Shown here piece by piece: positions 28,756 through 39,727 of a stretch of DNA of 64,000 nt (position 1 is its first letter; each line of letters opens with the position of its first letter). Below the pieces are notes generated by a model. That model did no database searches, had not been told where the DNA came from, and saw only the letters and a program-made list of their open reading frames with translations. A program made the translations under genes and the position numbers. Source of the DNA: Bradyrhizobium sp. CCGB01 (lineage in GTDB: Bacteria > Pseudomonadota > Alphaproteobacteria > Rhizobiales > Xanthobacteraceae); contig NZ_JANADK010000001.1 in the NCBI RefSeq assembly GCF_024199795.1, positions 1,550,001 to 1,614,000 on the forward strand, written 5' to 3'.

Positions 28756-29706
28756 ATGCAGCGTCGTGACTTCCTGAAATTGTCCCTTGGAACAGCAGCC
28801 GCTACTGCATTCGCTTCGCGAGCGAGCGCGCAAGGCGCGGTGAAGGAAATTCGTATCGGCTACCAGAAGAGCGGCGTGCTGGTCATCGCGCGCCAGCAGG
28901 CGTCCCTGGAAAAACATTTCACGCCGCAGGGCATCGAGGTGAAATGGGTCGAGTTCTCGTCGGGCCCGCCGATGATGGAGGCGATGAATGTCGGCAGCGT
29001 CGATTTCGGCTCGGTCGGCGATTCACCGCCGGTGTTCGCCCAGGCGGCGGGCGCTGCGATCGTCTATGCCGCGGGCCAACCCATCACCAACGGCCAGGGC
29101 ATCCTGGTGCCGAAGGATTCGCCGATCCGCAACATCGCCGACCTGAAGGGCAAGCGTATCGGCTTCACCAAGGGCTCCAGCGCGCACAACATCGTGGTGC
29201 AGACGCTGGAGAAGGCCGGTCTCACCTATGCCGACATCACGCCGGTCTATCTGACGCCGCCAGACGCGGGTCCGGCATTTGCCAATGGCAGCATCGAGGC
29301 CTGGGCGATCTGGGACCCGTATTTTGCGATCGGCGAGACCAAGCAGGGCGGCCGCATCCTGATCAATGCGCGTGAGGTCACCAAGACCAATTCCTTCTAC
29401 ATCGCCAACCGCGAGTTCGCGAAGAACCACGGCGCCATCCTGCAACAGATCGTCGATGTGACCACCGCGGCCGGCAAATGGGCCGAGCAGCACCGCGACG
29501 AGGTCGCCAAATCGCTCGCCGCGATCACCGGCGTCCCGATGGACATCCAGACCGTCGCGGCCAATCGCGCGAACTTCGTGGTCGGCCCCGTCACCGATGA
29601 CATCGTCGTGACCCAGCAGGGCGTCGCCGACCGCTTCCACAAGCTCGGCCTGATCCCGAAGCCGATCGTCATCCGCGACATCGTCTGGCGCAACCCGGCA
29701 GCCTGA
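28756..29706 (+). CDS. ssuA: aliphatic sulfonate ABC transporter substrate-binding protein
   Basis: This periplasmic protein binds sulfonates for the SsuBC importer. The 316-residue product starts MQRRDFLKLSLGTAAATAFA, a twin-arginine-like signal (QRRDFLK), and has the SsuA/NMT1 fold with EIRIGYQKSGVLVIARQQAS and VEFSSGPPMMEAMNVGSVDFG. It is the first of two adjacent SsuA genes. Confidence 0.92.
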   Translation: MQRRDFLKLSLGTAAATAFASRASAQGAVKEIRIGYQKSGVLVIARQQASLEKHFTPQGIEVKWVEFSSGPPMMEAMNVGSVDFGSVGDSPPVFAQAAGAAIVYAAGQPITNGQGILVPKDSPIRNIADLKGKRIGFTKGSSAHNIVVQTLEKAGLTYADITPVYLTPPDAGPAFANGSIEAWAIWDPYFAIGETKQGGRILINAREVTKTNSFYIANREFAKNHGAILQQIVDVTTAAGKWAEQHRDEVAKSLAAITGVPMDIQTVAANRANFVVGPVTDDIVVTQQGVADRFHKLGLIPKPIVIRDIVWRNPAA

Positions 29707-29744
29707 TCGTGCCGACCACTCTCCCCACGCACAAGGGTTTGAAC

Positions 29745-30698
29745 ATGAGGCGTATCATTCAGCGTCTGATCGCGGCCATCGTGCTGTCGATCGGCATCGT
29801 CGCCGCCGCGGTCGGCACCTCCTATGGCCAGGACAAGGTGGTCCGCATCGGCTACCAGAAATACGGCAAGCTGGTGCTGCTCAAGAGCAAGGGCACGCTG
29901 GAGCCGAAGCTCGCCGCCGACGGCTACAAGGTGGTGTGGACCGAATTTCCCTCCGGCCCGCCGCTGCTCGAGGCGCTCAATGTCGGCGCGATCGATTTCG
30001 GCAACACCGGCGAAGCCCCGCCGATCTTCGCGCAGGCCGCGGGCGCGCCGATCCAGTATGTCGCCTATGAGCCGCCGGCGCCGAAGGGCGAGGCGATCCT
30101 GGTGCCGAAGGACAGCCCGCTGAAGTCGGTCACTGAGCTCAAGGGCAAGAAGGTCGCGCTCAACAAGGGCTCCAACGTCCATTATCTCCTGGTCAAGGCG
30201 CTGGAGAAGGCGGGCGTCAAATATTCCGAGATCGAGCCGGTGTTCCTTGCGCCTGCCGATGCGCGTGCCGCCTTCGAGCGTGGTGCGGTCGATGCCTGGG
30301 TGATCTGGGATCCGTTCCAGGCCGCCGCCGAAGCTGCCACCGGTGCGCGCACGCTCGCCGACGGCACCGGCATCGTTGCGAACTACCAGTTCTACTTCTC
30401 CTCGAAGAAATTCCTCGACGCCAATCCGAAGATCGTCGACGCCGTGCTCGCCGAGCTCAGCGCGGTCGACGACTGGGCGAAGGGCGACATCCACGCAGTC
30501 GCCGAGCAACTCGCGCCGGCGATCGGGCTGTCCGTGCCGGTGGTCGAGGTGGCGCTGAAGCGGCAGGCCTACGGCATCAAGCCGATCACGGATGCCGTCA
30601 TCGCCGATCAGCAGCAGGTTGCGGACGCGTTCTTCGCGCTCAACCTGATCCCGAAAGCAATCAAGATTTCCGACGTGGCGCGGAGGCCAGGTTCATGA
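29745..30698 (+). CDS. ssuA: aliphatic sulfonate ABC transporter substrate-binding protein, second copy
   Basis: The 317-residue product is a second SsuA, similar over its whole length to the first ([38 protein letters not shown]). Its signal peptide ([20 protein letters not shown]) is of the Sec type, unlike the Tat-like one of the first copy. AAGGG lies before ATG 29745; a GTG at 29709 is less likely. The ssuD start overlaps the stop in an ATGA. Confidence 0.92.
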   Translation: MRRIIQRLIAAIVLSIGIVAAAVGTSYGQDKVVRIGYQKYGKLVLLKSKGTLEPKLAADGYKVVWTEFPSGPPLLEALNVGAIDFGNTGEAPPIFAQAAGAPIQYVAYEPPAPKGEAILVPKDSPLKSVTELKGKKVALNKGSNVHYLLVKALEKAGVKYSEIEPVFLAPADARAAFERGAVDAWVIWDPFQAAAEAATGARTLADGTGIVANYQFYFSSKKFLDANPKIVDAVLAELSAVDDWAKGDIHAVAEQLAPAIGLSVPVVEVALKRQAYGIKPITDAVIADQQQVADAFFALNLIPKAIKISDVARRPGS

Positions 30699-31861
30699 GT
30701 AAGCAGTCTAACGCCAACATCCTCTGGTTCCTGCCGACCCACGGTGACGGTCGTTATCTCGGCACGGGAATCGGCGGCCGCGAGGTCAACTTCAACTATC
30801 TGCGCCAGATCGCGCAGGCTGCCGACCAGCTCGGCTATTACGGCGTGCTGCTGCCGACGGGGCGATCCTGCGAGGATTCCTGGATCGTCGCGTCGAGCGT
30901 CGCGCCCTTCACCGAGCGGCTGCGCTATCTCGTGGCCGTTCGCCCCGGCCTGCAATCGCCGAGCGTCGCCGCGCGCATGACCGCGACGCTGGACCGCATC
31001 AGCAACGGCCGGCTGCTCGTCAACGTCGTCACCGGCGGCGATCCCGTCGAGAACAAGGGCGACGGCATCTTCCTCGGCCATGACGAGCGCTACGAGGTCA
31101 CCCGCGAGTTCCTCAGCGTCTACAGCGACCTGCTCGCCGGCAAGACCGTCGATGTCGAGGGCAAGCACATCCATGTCGAGGGCGGCAAGCTGCTGTTTCC
31201 CCCAGTGCAGTCGCCGCGCCCGCCGCTGTATTTCGGCGGCTCGTCGGATGCCGGCATCGACGTCGCCGTGGACGCCGTCGACAAATACCTCACCTGGGGC
31301 GAGCCGCCGGCGCTGGTGGCCGAGAAGGTCGCGAAGGTGAGGGAAGTCGCCGCCGCGCGCGGACGAAAGCTCTCCTTCGGCATCCGCCTTCACGTGATTG
31401 TTCGCGAGACCAACGAAGAAGCCTGGCGCGCAGCCAACGAGCTGATCAAGCATGTCAGCGACGACACCATCGCGACCGCGCAGAAGAACTTTGCCCGCAT
31501 GGACTCCGTCGGCCAGCAGCGCATGGCACAGCTCCACGGCGGCAAGCGCGACAAGCTCGAGATCGCCCCGAACCTGTGGGCCGGCGTCGGCCTCGTGCGC
31601 GGCGGCGCCGGCACGGCGCTGGTCGGCGACGCCCAGACCGTCGCGGCCCGCATCAAGGAGTATCAGGATATCGGCATCGATACCTTCATCATGTCGGGCT
31701 ACCCGCATCTGGAGGAAGCCTATCGCTTCGCCGAGCTGGTGTTCCCGCTGCTCTCGCTGGAGCAACCTTCTAACGTGACCAGGCTGCATTTCAATGGCGG
31801 TCCCTTCGGTGAAACGGTCGGCAGCGACTACCGTCCGCAGCATAAGGTATCGCAGTCATGA
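30695..31861 (+). CDS. ssuD: FMNH2-dependent alkanesulfonate monooxygenase
   Basis: SsuD splits alkanesulfonates to aldehyde and sulfite with FMNH2 and O2, in the cytoplasm. The 388-residue protein is a luciferase-fold enzyme with the active-site residues of the family: Cys in RSCEDSW, His in KHVSDDT and Arg in [12 protein letters not shown]. It starts with ATGA overlap to ssuA and ends with ATGA overlap to ssuC, so expression is coupled. The flavin reductase is encoded downstream. Confidence 0.95.
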   Translation: MSKQSNANILWFLPTHGDGRYLGTGIGGREVNFNYLRQIAQAADQLGYYGVLLPTGRSCEDSWIVASSVAPFTERLRYLVAVRPGLQSPSVAARMTATLDRISNGRLLVNVVTGGDPVENKGDGIFLGHDERYEVTREFLSVYSDLLAGKTVDVEGKHIHVEGGKLLFPPVQSPRPPLYFGGSSDAGIDVAVDAVDKYLTWGEPPALVAEKVAKVREVAAARGRKLSFGIRLHVIVRETNEEAWRAANELIKHVSDDTIATAQKNFARMDSVGQQRMAQLHGGKRDKLEIAPNLWAGVGLVRGGAGTALVGDAQTVAARIKEYQDIGIDTFIMSGYPHLEEAYRFAELVFPLLSLEQPSNVTRLHFNGGPFGETVGSDYRPQHKVSQS

Positions 31862-32664
31862 GCCTGATCGACAGCGTTTCGCTTCCGCGCGGCTTGCGTC
31901 TGCCGCGCGTCGACGGCCTGATCCAGTGGATCGTGCCGCTTGCCATCATCGCGGTCTGGCAGGTCGCCAGCGTCACCGGCTTCGTGCCGACGCGCGTGCT
32001 GCCGGCGCCGAGCGACGTTCTGCTCGCGGGCTGGAAGCTGCTGCTGTCCGGCGAGCTCGGCCGCAACATCTGGGTCTCGTTCTGGCGCGCCTCGATCGGC
32101 TTTTTGATCGGCGGCGGCATCGGCTTCGCCTTCGGTCTCGCCAATGGCCTGTCGCAGCTCTCGGCCAAGCTCACCGACACCACGCTGCAGATGGTACGCA
32201 ACGTGCCGCATCTGGCGCTGATCCCGCTGGTCATCCTGTGGTTCGGCATCGACGAGAGCGCAAAGCTGTTCCTGGTGGCGCTGGGCGTGTTCTTCCCGAT
32301 CTACCTCAACACGCTGCACGGCATCCGCACCGTCGATCCGCAGCTGATCGAGATGGGCCGCATCTACGGCATGACCGACAGCGAGCTGTTCCGCCGCGTG
32401 ATCTTCCCGGGCGCGTTGCCCTCGATCTTCGTCGGCATCCGCTTCGCGCTCGGCATCATGTGGCTCACCCTGATCGTCGCCGAGACCATCGCGGCGTCCT
32501 CGGGCCTCGGCTACATGGCGATGCAGGCGCGCGAGTTCATGCTGATCGACGTCGTCGTGCTCTCGATCCTGATCTACGCCCTGCTCGGCAAGCTCGCCGA
32601 CAGCGCCTCCCGCGTGCTGGAGCGCCTGACGCTCTCCTGGCACCCAGCCTTCCAGAAACGTTGA
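31858..32664 (+). CDS. ssuC: aliphatic sulfonate ABC transporter permease
   Basis: The 268-residue product has six membrane segments and the BPD-transporter EAA-type loop seen in [21 protein letters not shown]. It forms the inner-membrane channel of the sulfonate importer with SsuB. The start overlaps ssuD. Length and family are normal. Confidence 0.93.
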   Translation: MSLIDSVSLPRGLRLPRVDGLIQWIVPLAIIAVWQVASVTGFVPTRVLPAPSDVLLAGWKLLLSGELGRNIWVSFWRASIGFLIGGGIGFAFGLANGLSQLSAKLTDTTLQMVRNVPHLALIPLVILWFGIDESAKLFLVALGVFFPIYLNTLHGIRTVDPQLIEMGRIYGMTDSELFRRVIFPGALPSIFVGIRFALGIMWLTLIVAETIAASSGLGYMAMQAREFMLIDVVVLSILIYALLGKLADSASRVLERLTLSWHPAFQKR

Positions 32665-32684
32665 GCAGAAATACTGGGAATCAC

Positions 32685-33521
32685 ATGCAGACAGCGCTTC
32701 GTACGTCCCTTCCCGAAACCGAGCTCGCCAGCCGCGCCAATTTCGCGCCTCACGCCCGCGTCGTGCGCGAGGATCGCCCGGCGCAGGTCAGCGGCCTGCC
32801 GCTCAGCATCCGCGGCCTGCGCAAATCCTTTGGCGATAACGAGGTGCTGCGCGGCATCGATCTGCACATCCCCGCCGGCCAGTTCGTCGCCATCGTCGGC
32901 AAGAGTGGTTGCGGCAAGAGCACGTTGCTGCGGCTCATCGCCGGCCTCGAGAAGTTCGACGCCGGCAGCATCGGTTTTGGCGACGAAGTCCAGGCGGAGG
33001 ACATCCGCGTGATGTTCCAGGAGCCCCGCCTGCTGCCCTGGGCGCGCGTGCTCGCCAATGTCGAGGTCGGCCTCGGTCGCGACCGCTCATCCAGCGATGC
33101 GCATGCCCGCGCGGAGCAGGCCCTGACCGAGGTCGGGCTCGCGGACAAGCGCGACCAGTGGCCTTCGGTGCTGTCGGGTGGCCAGAGGCAGCGCGTCGCG
33201 CTCGGCCGCGCGCTGGTCTCTCGTCCCCGCGTGCTCGCCTTCGACGAGCCGCTCGGCGCGCTGGACGCGCTGACCCGCATCTCGATGCAGCGGCTGCTGG
33301 AGCGCGTTTGGCGCGATCAGGGCTTTACCGCGATCCTGGTCACCCACGACGTCGCCGAGGCCGTGGCCCTGGCGGACCGGGTGCTGGTGATCGAGGAGGG
33401 CCGTATTGCCCACGACGTCACGGTTAACGCGGCCCGGCCGCGCCAGCGCGGCTCCGCCGAGCTTGCGAGCCTCGAAGGCTCGATCCTGAGCCACCTTTTG
33501 TCGGCGGACGATCGTACCTAA
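32685..33521 (+). CDS. ssuB: aliphatic sulfonate ABC transporter ATP-binding protein
   Basis: The ATPase of the importer, 278 residues. It has Walker [10 protein letters not shown], signature [15 protein letters not shown] and Walker B VLAFDEP, and the switch His in [12 protein letters not shown] 32685 comes 20 bases after ssuC; a much longer open frame overlapping ssuC is not used. The N-terminal 45 residues before the ABC core are an extension seen in rhizobial SsuB proteins. Confidence 0.93.
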   Translation: MQTALRTSLPETELASRANFAPHARVVREDRPAQVSGLPLSIRGLRKSFGDNEVLRGIDLHIPAGQFVAIVGKSGCGKSTLLRLIAGLEKFDAGSIGFGDEVQAEDIRVMFQEPRLLPWARVLANVEVGLGRDRSSSDAHARAEQALTEVGLADKRDQWPSVLSGGQRQRVALGRALVSRPRVLAFDEPLGALDALTRISMQRLLERVWRDQGFTAILVTHDVAEAVALADRVLVIEEGRIAHDVTVNAARPRQRGSAELASLEGSILSHLLSADDRT

Positions 33522-33553
33522 ATAGAAGGGAACCCCACTTCGGGGAGCTTGCC

Positions 33554-34135
33554 ATGAATGTAGTGCCCCGCGATCTCATGACCGAAATTGCCGTCTCGCC
33601 TGCCGATTTCCGCGGTGCCATGCGCCACCTCACCGGCGGTGTCAGTGTCATCACCGCCGGGCGGGGCAAGGACATCACCGGCATGACGGTGACCTCGGTG
33701 ACCTCGCTGTCGGTCGAGCCGCCCACGCTCCTGGTCAGCATCAACCGAGATGCCTCGTCCTTCCCGCTGATCCGCCGCTACGGCGCCTTCGGCGTGAACA
33801 TCCTCGCGGCTGACCAGCTGGACGTCGCCGAGCGTTTTGCCGGCAAGGGCGGGCTGAAGGGCCCTGATCGCTTTGCGGGCAGCCGTTGGGTGACATCAGT
33901 CTCCGGTGTTCCGCTGCTGGTCGGCGCGTTGTCCGCCGTCGATTGTGAGGTCGAGGAGATCGTCGAACGCCACTCGCACGGCATCGTCATCGGCCGCGTC
34001 AGGGACGTCAGGAATTCGACGCGCAACGCCGCATTGGCCTATTGGCACGGCCAGTATGTGGCGGTCGACCAGGACGAAGACGCGGCCCGTCTCGCGGAAG
34101 TCAGCGTTCCCGCGCGCGGCCGGCGCGGCGTTTGA
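33554..34135 (+). CDS. flavin reductase-like protein (FMN reductase)
   Basis: A 193-residue protein of the flavin reductase-like (HpaC/RutF) split-barrel family: MRHLTGGVSVITAGRGKDITGMTVTSVTSLSVEPP is the hallmark, given here in parts (MRHLTGGVSVITAG; GMTVTSVTSLSVEPP). It probably makes the FMNH2 that SsuD needs, in place of the unrelated SsuE flavodoxin-type enzyme. It lies 32 bases after ssuB on the same strand. The pairing is inference from position. Confidence 0.85.
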   Translation: MNVVPRDLMTEIAVSPADFRGAMRHLTGGVSVITAGRGKDITGMTVTSVTSLSVEPPTLLVSINRDASSFPLIRRYGAFGVNILAADQLDVAERFAGKGGLKGPDRFAGSRWVTSVSGVPLLVGALSAVDCEVEEIVERHSHGIVIGRVRDVRNSTRNAALAYWHGQYVAVDQDEDAARLAEVSVPARGRRGV

Positions 34136-34225
34136 TCGCTGCCGGCCGCTCAGGCTGGCCTTTTCCCCGTCATCGCTCTAGAAGCGCCCTGAGGCGTCCC
34201 GCCGGGACGGCAACGGAGCGGAACG

Positions 34226-34381
34226 ATGAAGCGCGTCGCGACCCTAGCCTTCTACGCCATCGGCGCGTTGGCGATCGCCTATCTCGCGCTCTATGCATAC
34301 GCGATGCTTTCAGGCCAGCCGATCGTGCCGGGCGACCCCATCCACATCTTCCGCAAGCCCGACGCGCCGAGCTATTCGTGA
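34226..34381 (+). CDS. 51-residue membrane protein
   Basis: ATG 34226 with GGAG before it starts MKRVATLAFYAIGALAIAYL, a single membrane helix followed by a short Pro-rich tail that ends APSYS. It is too short for most gene callers. The natural composition and the ribosome binding site support it. It follows the sulfonate operon by 90 bases; the role is unknown. Confidence 0.5.
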   Translation: MKRVATLAFYAIGALAIAYLALYAYAMLSGQPIVPGDPIHIFRKPDAPSYS

Positions 34382-34396
34382 GAACTTGGTCAGTCT

Positions 34397-34487
34397 CGTA
34401 GGGTGGGCAAAGGCGCACTTGCGCCGTGCCCACCACCTTTCGCGGTAGCAGCAATGGTGGGCACGCTTCGCTTTGCCCACCCTACGG
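34397..34487. repeat. extragenic palindromic repeat
   Basis: The arms CGTAGGGTGGGCAAAG and CTTTGCCCACCCTACG are perfect inverses. They lie between converging genes and may also act as a bidirectional terminator. It is a common Bradyrhizobium repeat. Confidence 0.85.
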
Positions 34488-34490
34488 CAC

Positions 34491-35645
34491 CTAACCCTTT
34501 AAAATCGCGAGCGCCAGGGCCTGCGCGCGCGGCACGATGCTGTCGATCTCCAGATATTCCTCCGGCGTGTGCGCGAGCCCGCCGACCGGCCCGAGGCCGC
34601 AGATGGTCGGGGTGCCGACCGCAGCCGTGAAGCCGGAATCGGCGCAGCCGCCGGAGAACTCGCCCTGCAGCGTGGTGAGGCCGACCTGCCTTGCGGCGGC
34701 CTGATAACCTTCGAACAGCGCCTTCGACTCCGCGCTCTGCACCACCGGCACGAACTCGCCCTTGATCGTCAGCGTCGCGCTGGTGCCCGGCACGTAAGGT
34801 GTCGCGATGATCTTCTCGATCGCGGCCATGATCCGCGCGCGATCCGCGGGATCGACATAGCGCAGGTCGATCTGGCCTTCGGCGAAAGGCGCCGTGGTGT
34901 TGACGGACTGGCCGCCCGAGACGAGACCGACATTGAGCGTGATGCCCTTGTCGAGATCGGTCAGCGCGTGGATCTGGACGATCTTGTGCGCGAGCTCGCC
35001 GATCGCGCTGACGCCGGCGGCGAAATTGGCGCCGGAATGCGCGGCTTTACCGGTGATGGCAAAATGCATGAAGATGCCGCCCTTGCGGCCGGTGACGACG
35101 TTGCCCGTGGGCCGGCCCGGCTCGGAGTTGAACACTGCGCGCGCGGCGCGTCCTTCGCGCTCGATCACGGGGCGGCAGGAGGGCGAGCCGATCTCCTCGT
35201 CCGAGGTGATCAGCACCTTGATCGGATGCGGTGAGCCGCCGAACTTGTGGAAAGCGGTTGCCACGAACACGTTCATGACGAGGCCGGACTTCATGTCGGA
35301 GACGCCGGGTCCATAGGCGCGGTTGTCCTTGATCGTGAACGGCCGCCGCCCGGCCTCGCCCTTGCCGAACACGGTGTCGCGATGGCCCATCAACAGCACC
35401 GGCTTCTCGTTGCTGCCGGGCTTGGCGACATCGGCATGGATCGCATCGCCGAAGGTGGCGTTGGCCTCGCGCCGGAACGGAATGCCGTGCTCGGCAAAAT
35501 GCCGCTCGAACCGCGCACCGACCGCATCGACGCCTTCCTTGTCATAGGATCCGGAATCGATGTTCACGACATCGCGCAGCAGATCGATCATCGCCTGCCG
35601 CTGCGACGCCAGCCAGTCCGTGATTTGGGATTGAGACATTGTCAT
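34491..35645 (-). CDS. M20-family metallopeptidase (carboxypeptidase G2-like)
   Basis: The 384-residue protein has the M20 zinc motifs: GHRDT (His), YGPGVSDMKSG (bridging Asp), TSDEEIGS (catalytic and metal Glu), and the C-terminal His in GLAHTPEEYLE. Such enzymes are glutamate carboxypeptidases or aminoacylases that cleave N-acyl amino acids or folates; the substrate is not evident. There is no signal peptide, so it is cytoplasmic. Start at ATG 35645 or the second Met two codons on. Confidence 0.9.
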   Translation of the reverse strand: MTMSQSQITDWLASQRQAMIDLLRDVVNIDSGSYDKEGVDAVGARFERHFAEHGIPFRREANATFGDAIHADVAKPGSNEKPVLLMGHRDTVFGKGEAGRRPFTIKDNRAYGPGVSDMKSGLVMNVFVATAFHKFGGSPHPIKVLITSDEEIGSPSCRPVIEREGRAARAVFNSEPGRPTGNVVTGRKGGIFMHFAITGKAAHSGANFAAGVSAIGELAHKIVQIHALTDLDKGITLNVGLVSGGQSVNTTAPFAEGQIDLRYVDPADRARIMAAIEKIIATPYVPGTSATLTIKGEFVPVVQSAESKALFEGYQAAARQVGLTTLQGEFSGGCADSGFTAAVGTPTICGLGPVGGLAHTPEEYLEIDSIVPRAQALALAILKG

Positions 35646-35730
35646 CCTCGCGTGGTTCTCACGCGGGGTTATAGGGCATGGCGTGCGCCCGACCTAGTCG
35701 CCGGATGCGGTGCCGCCATGTGTTCGCTCC

Positions 35731-35813
35731 GGTAGCCCGGATGAGCGAAGCGATATCCGGGGAGCCGCCGTGCCGGCACTGTCCCGCATGTCGCTCCGCT
35801 CATGCGCCCTACG
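35731..35813. repeat. extragenic palindromic repeat
   Basis: GGTAGCCCGGATGAGCGAAGCG faces GCTCCGCTCATGCGCCCTAC, the well-known rhizobial GTAGCCCGGATGAGC palindrome, here slightly degraded in its second arm. Confidence 0.75.
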
Positions 35814-35838
35814 ATGCTTTCTCCAAGATGGCAACGGT

Positions 35839-37089
35839 CTAACGGCGCGGTTCTGCTTTCGCCTCCACGCCGCGAAGCTGCGTCGCGACAGTCAACGTGC
35901 CGATCTTTCGACCCATCTCCTTGCCGACTTCGGTCGAGAACCGGTAGTGAAAGCCGGCCCAGATGCGGGCGCTGGAGACTTCGTCGCTATAATCCTGCAG
36001 CCGCGACCATTTTCGCGTGACACCCGGCGCCGTGGGGCTGGTCAATGAGAACTCGCCGAAATCTCCGACGACATTCTGGAGCACGGTCGAAATCGCAGCC
36101 GAGACGATGCAGTGAGCGCAGGGATATTCCGGATGCATCGGCGTTTGCCCCAGCGGCAGCCAGGATGGATCGCGGGGCGTCGCCGGATTTGAGGTCAGGT
36201 CGGCGTTGCGTATGGCCGTGATTGGTCGCCACAGATTGTAATGGTACTTTGCGTCGAATACGGCGACGATGGCGTCGTTGCCGGCAATTGACGTCAACGC
36301 GAACAGCCGGGCGCAGTCGACGAGATCCATGCCCTTGGCCATTGCAGCCTGTCTCACGATGGGATTGTAGGTGCGGGCGCCGACGAAGAACCAGAATCGA
36401 CCAATCGTCGTTTGCTCAGGCGTCCGGGTTGTACTGCTTCGGCTACCGACCTCACGGATCTCGTTGACGTCCCGAGTCCAGACTGCTGAATCGAGCGCCG
36501 GCGGCGCTGCGGGGCGAAATTGCGATCCGGAGGCCAGGACCCATGGCGTCGTCGCACCCGTGGTCGAGAAGAGCGGGACGGCGGTCGGAACGTAGGCGCC
36601 CGCTGTCGTCAGGGGCCGGTAGGTTTCCGTGGCGGCGCTGCCGTCATTGGCGCGAAGCTCGATGATCTTCGTCGCGGCCTCTTTCCCAAGGTTGATGCCG
36701 GCGACCTTGGTCACACCGTCGGCAATCGGCGCCAGAGAGTTCGTCAACGTCGCATCCAGGTCCTGCTTGAGGTCTGGATGGAGCGACAGCAGCACATCGT
36801 GAGCGGCCGCTGCTGCGGCAGCTTCCCGCGACGTCGAACGGTCCGCTGACAACGAGAATTTGTACGGCGTGTAACGGCGGTCGATCGCGTTGACGGCTTC
36901 GAACATTGCGACGTGCATCATGGACAAGGTGCGGCTGTGGGGTGCCGGAAGAATTTGCTTCTCGGCCGCGATCGCATCGGCCTTTGCGTTCCAGTCCATG
37001 ATCACGTCAGCGCGCGCGAGCGTCGCCGAGGCCGCGAGCAGCAAAACGACCATCGATAGGCGGGAGATCGTCGTGGAGGAGTATTTCAT
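35839..37089 (-). CDS. vanadium-dependent haloperoxidase-like (PAP2-superfamily) exported protein
   Basis: The 416-residue protein has a signal peptide (residues 1-27, cut after LARA) and the vanadate/phosphate-binding layout: Lys and Arg in KYHYNLWRPITAI, a loop PEYPCAHCIVSAA, and Arg/His in RIWAGFHYRFSTEVG. In classic enzymes the loop reads PSGH, so Ser-Gly is replaced here by Cys-Ala. It may be a haloperoxidase or a phosphatase relative in the periplasm. No partner genes are seen. Confidence 0.85.
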   Translation of the reverse strand: MKYSSTTISRLSMVVLLLAASATLARADVIMDWNAKADAIAAEKQILPAPHSRTLSMMHVAMFEAVNAIDRRYTPYKFSLSADRSTSREAAAAAAAHDVLLSLHPDLKQDLDATLTNSLAPIADGVTKVAGINLGKEAATKIIELRANDGSAATETYRPLTTAGAYVPTAVPLFSTTGATTPWVLASGSQFRPAAPPALDSAVWTRDVNEIREVGSRSSTTRTPEQTTIGRFWFFVGARTYNPIVRQAAMAKGMDLVDCARLFALTSIAGNDAIVAVFDAKYHYNLWRPITAIRNADLTSNPATPRDPSWLPLGQTPMHPEYPCAHCIVSAAISTVLQNVVGDFGEFSLTSPTAPGVTRKWSRLQDYSDEVSSARIWAGFHYRFSTEVGKEMGRKIGTLTVATQLRGVEAKAEPRR

Positions 37090-37467
37090 GGCTTGCCCTT
37101 TCGAGGTGAAGGACGTGTGCGAAGGCGGAGGCGGTCTCTCGCCGATGTCGCCTCACTCGAAAATTCTACCGGTCCCGGCGCGTATCGATAGTGAACTGCT
37201 TCACGCGCAGCAGGCCTTGGTTCCGAAAACGAATTTGTCCTGCCCGGCACAATGGTAACGTTCCAAATGGGTCGGCTTGGCTTACCGTTCGCGCACCATT
37301 GCAGTGTCAGTTATAATTCGGACAAGCTGCCAGTTGGACGTGCCGAAGTCCGTGACTGAATTTTCAAGGCAGCTTGCGTGCCGTCGGCAGGCCGTGCCTT
37401 GCTCTCGCTCGAAGAGCTCTTTCCAAAGCGACATTTGTCATCGTTCTAGCTTCGACGGAGGGAAAAC
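37090..37467. other. divergent intergenic region
   Basis: Holds the promoters of the haloperoxidase-like gene (minus) and the GYD gene (plus). No RNA gene, repeat or recognisable operator is seen. Confidence 0.5.
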
Positions 37468-37800
37468 ATGCCGCTGTTCATCTCGTACGTCTCATACTCA
37501 AATGCCGGCATCAAGGGATTGGTCGACAAGCCGTCCGATCGCACCGCGGTCATTGGTGCGATGATCGAGAAGGCTGGCGGGAAGCTCCAGGGAGCGTTCA
37601 TGACGACAGGCGCACATGACGCGCTGATCGTTGCGGAGTTCCCCGACGGAGCCGATGCTGTCGCCATCGGAATGGCAGCCGCGGCGAGCGGCGCCATCGC
37701 CAAGATCGAAACCGTACGCGCCTGGAAGATGGGCGACTTCAAGAGCATCGCGGAAAAGGCCGCGAAGCTTGCAAGCGTCTACGTTCCGCCGGGCAAGTAG
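37468..37800 (+). CDS. GYD-domain protein
   Basis: A 110-residue protein of the GYD family: MPLFISYVSYSNAGIKGLVD begins with the YV..S.t..GikgL pattern, and the middle GAFMTTGAHDALIVAEFPD matches the conserved G.yD.v.v.e.Pd core, though Gly-Tyr-Asp is replaced by Gly-Ala-His-Asp. The fold is a ferredoxin-like dimer; the function is unknown. Lone gene. Confidence 0.85.
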   Translation: MPLFISYVSYSNAGIKGLVDKPSDRTAVIGAMIEKAGGKLQGAFMTTGAHDALIVAEFPDGADAVAIGMAAAASGAIAKIETVRAWKMGDFKSIAEKAAKLASVYVPPGK

Positions 37801-37885
37801 CTTGATGTGATCGTGGCGCCGCGATGAGGCAAAACACTCGGTCGCCATGGCCGGCGCGTCCCGGCCATTCGCCCGCTTCACGTGA

Positions 37886-37916
37886 GAATGCCCGGGACTG
37901 GCCCGGGCATTCGTTC
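37886..37916. terminator. hairpin between converging genes
   Basis: The stem GAATGCCCGGG / CCCGGGCATTC with a 5-base loop lies between the stops of the GYD gene and flbD. It is a strong hairpin with only a weak T stretch on the plus side. Confidence 0.65.
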
Positions 37917-37939
37917 GTCAGCTTGTGTGCTCTGGAGCC

Positions 37940-39325
<1,386 letters not shown>

Positions 39326-39376
39326 GTCAATCTCCTGTCCGTCTGGTCGCGCTGCCGCGCGTCATGTCCTGCGCTA

Positions 39377-39724
39377 CTAGCTGCGTTCAGTCTTGATGAT
39401 TTCGGTCATGGTCACGCCGAGCTTGTCCTCGACGAGGACGACTTCGCCGCGGGCGACCAGCTTGTTGTTGACGTAGATGTCGATGGCCTCGCCGACGCGG
39501 CGGTCGAGCTCGAGCACGGTGCCGGGCCCGAGCTTCAACAGCTCGCTGACGTCCATCTTGGAGCGGCCGAGCACGGCCGAGACCTGCACCGGCACGTCGA
39601 ACACGGCCTCGAGGTCGGCGGCGGCGCGCGTCGCATATTCGTCCTCGTTGTAGCCGACGTCGGCGGTCGGCGGCAGCGGGCCGTTGAGATCGGGCAGCGG
39701 GACCTGTCCGTCGGTATCGCTCAT
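39377..39724 (-). CDS. fliN: flagellar motor switch protein FliN
   Basis: FliN is part of the C-ring that sets rotation direction and aids export. The 115-residue protein has the SpoA/FliN domain: LEAVFDVPVQVSAVLGRSKM, then LLKLGPGTVLELDRRVGEAI and DIYVNNKLVARGEVVLVEDK. It starts 3 bases after the fliH stop, and flbD follows 51 bases downstream. Confidence 0.95.
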   Translation of the reverse strand: MSDTDGQVPLPDLNGPLPPTADVGYNEDEYATRAAADLEAVFDVPVQVSAVLGRSKMDVSELLKLGPGTVLELDRRVGEAIDIYVNNKLVARGEVVLVEDKLGVTMTEIIKTERS

Positions 39725-39727
39725 GGT

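Noticed and set aside
28426..28917. Minus-strand 163-codon frame across the ssuA start
   Set aside because: It overlaps the secretion signal of ssuA on the other strand and has no supporting motif.
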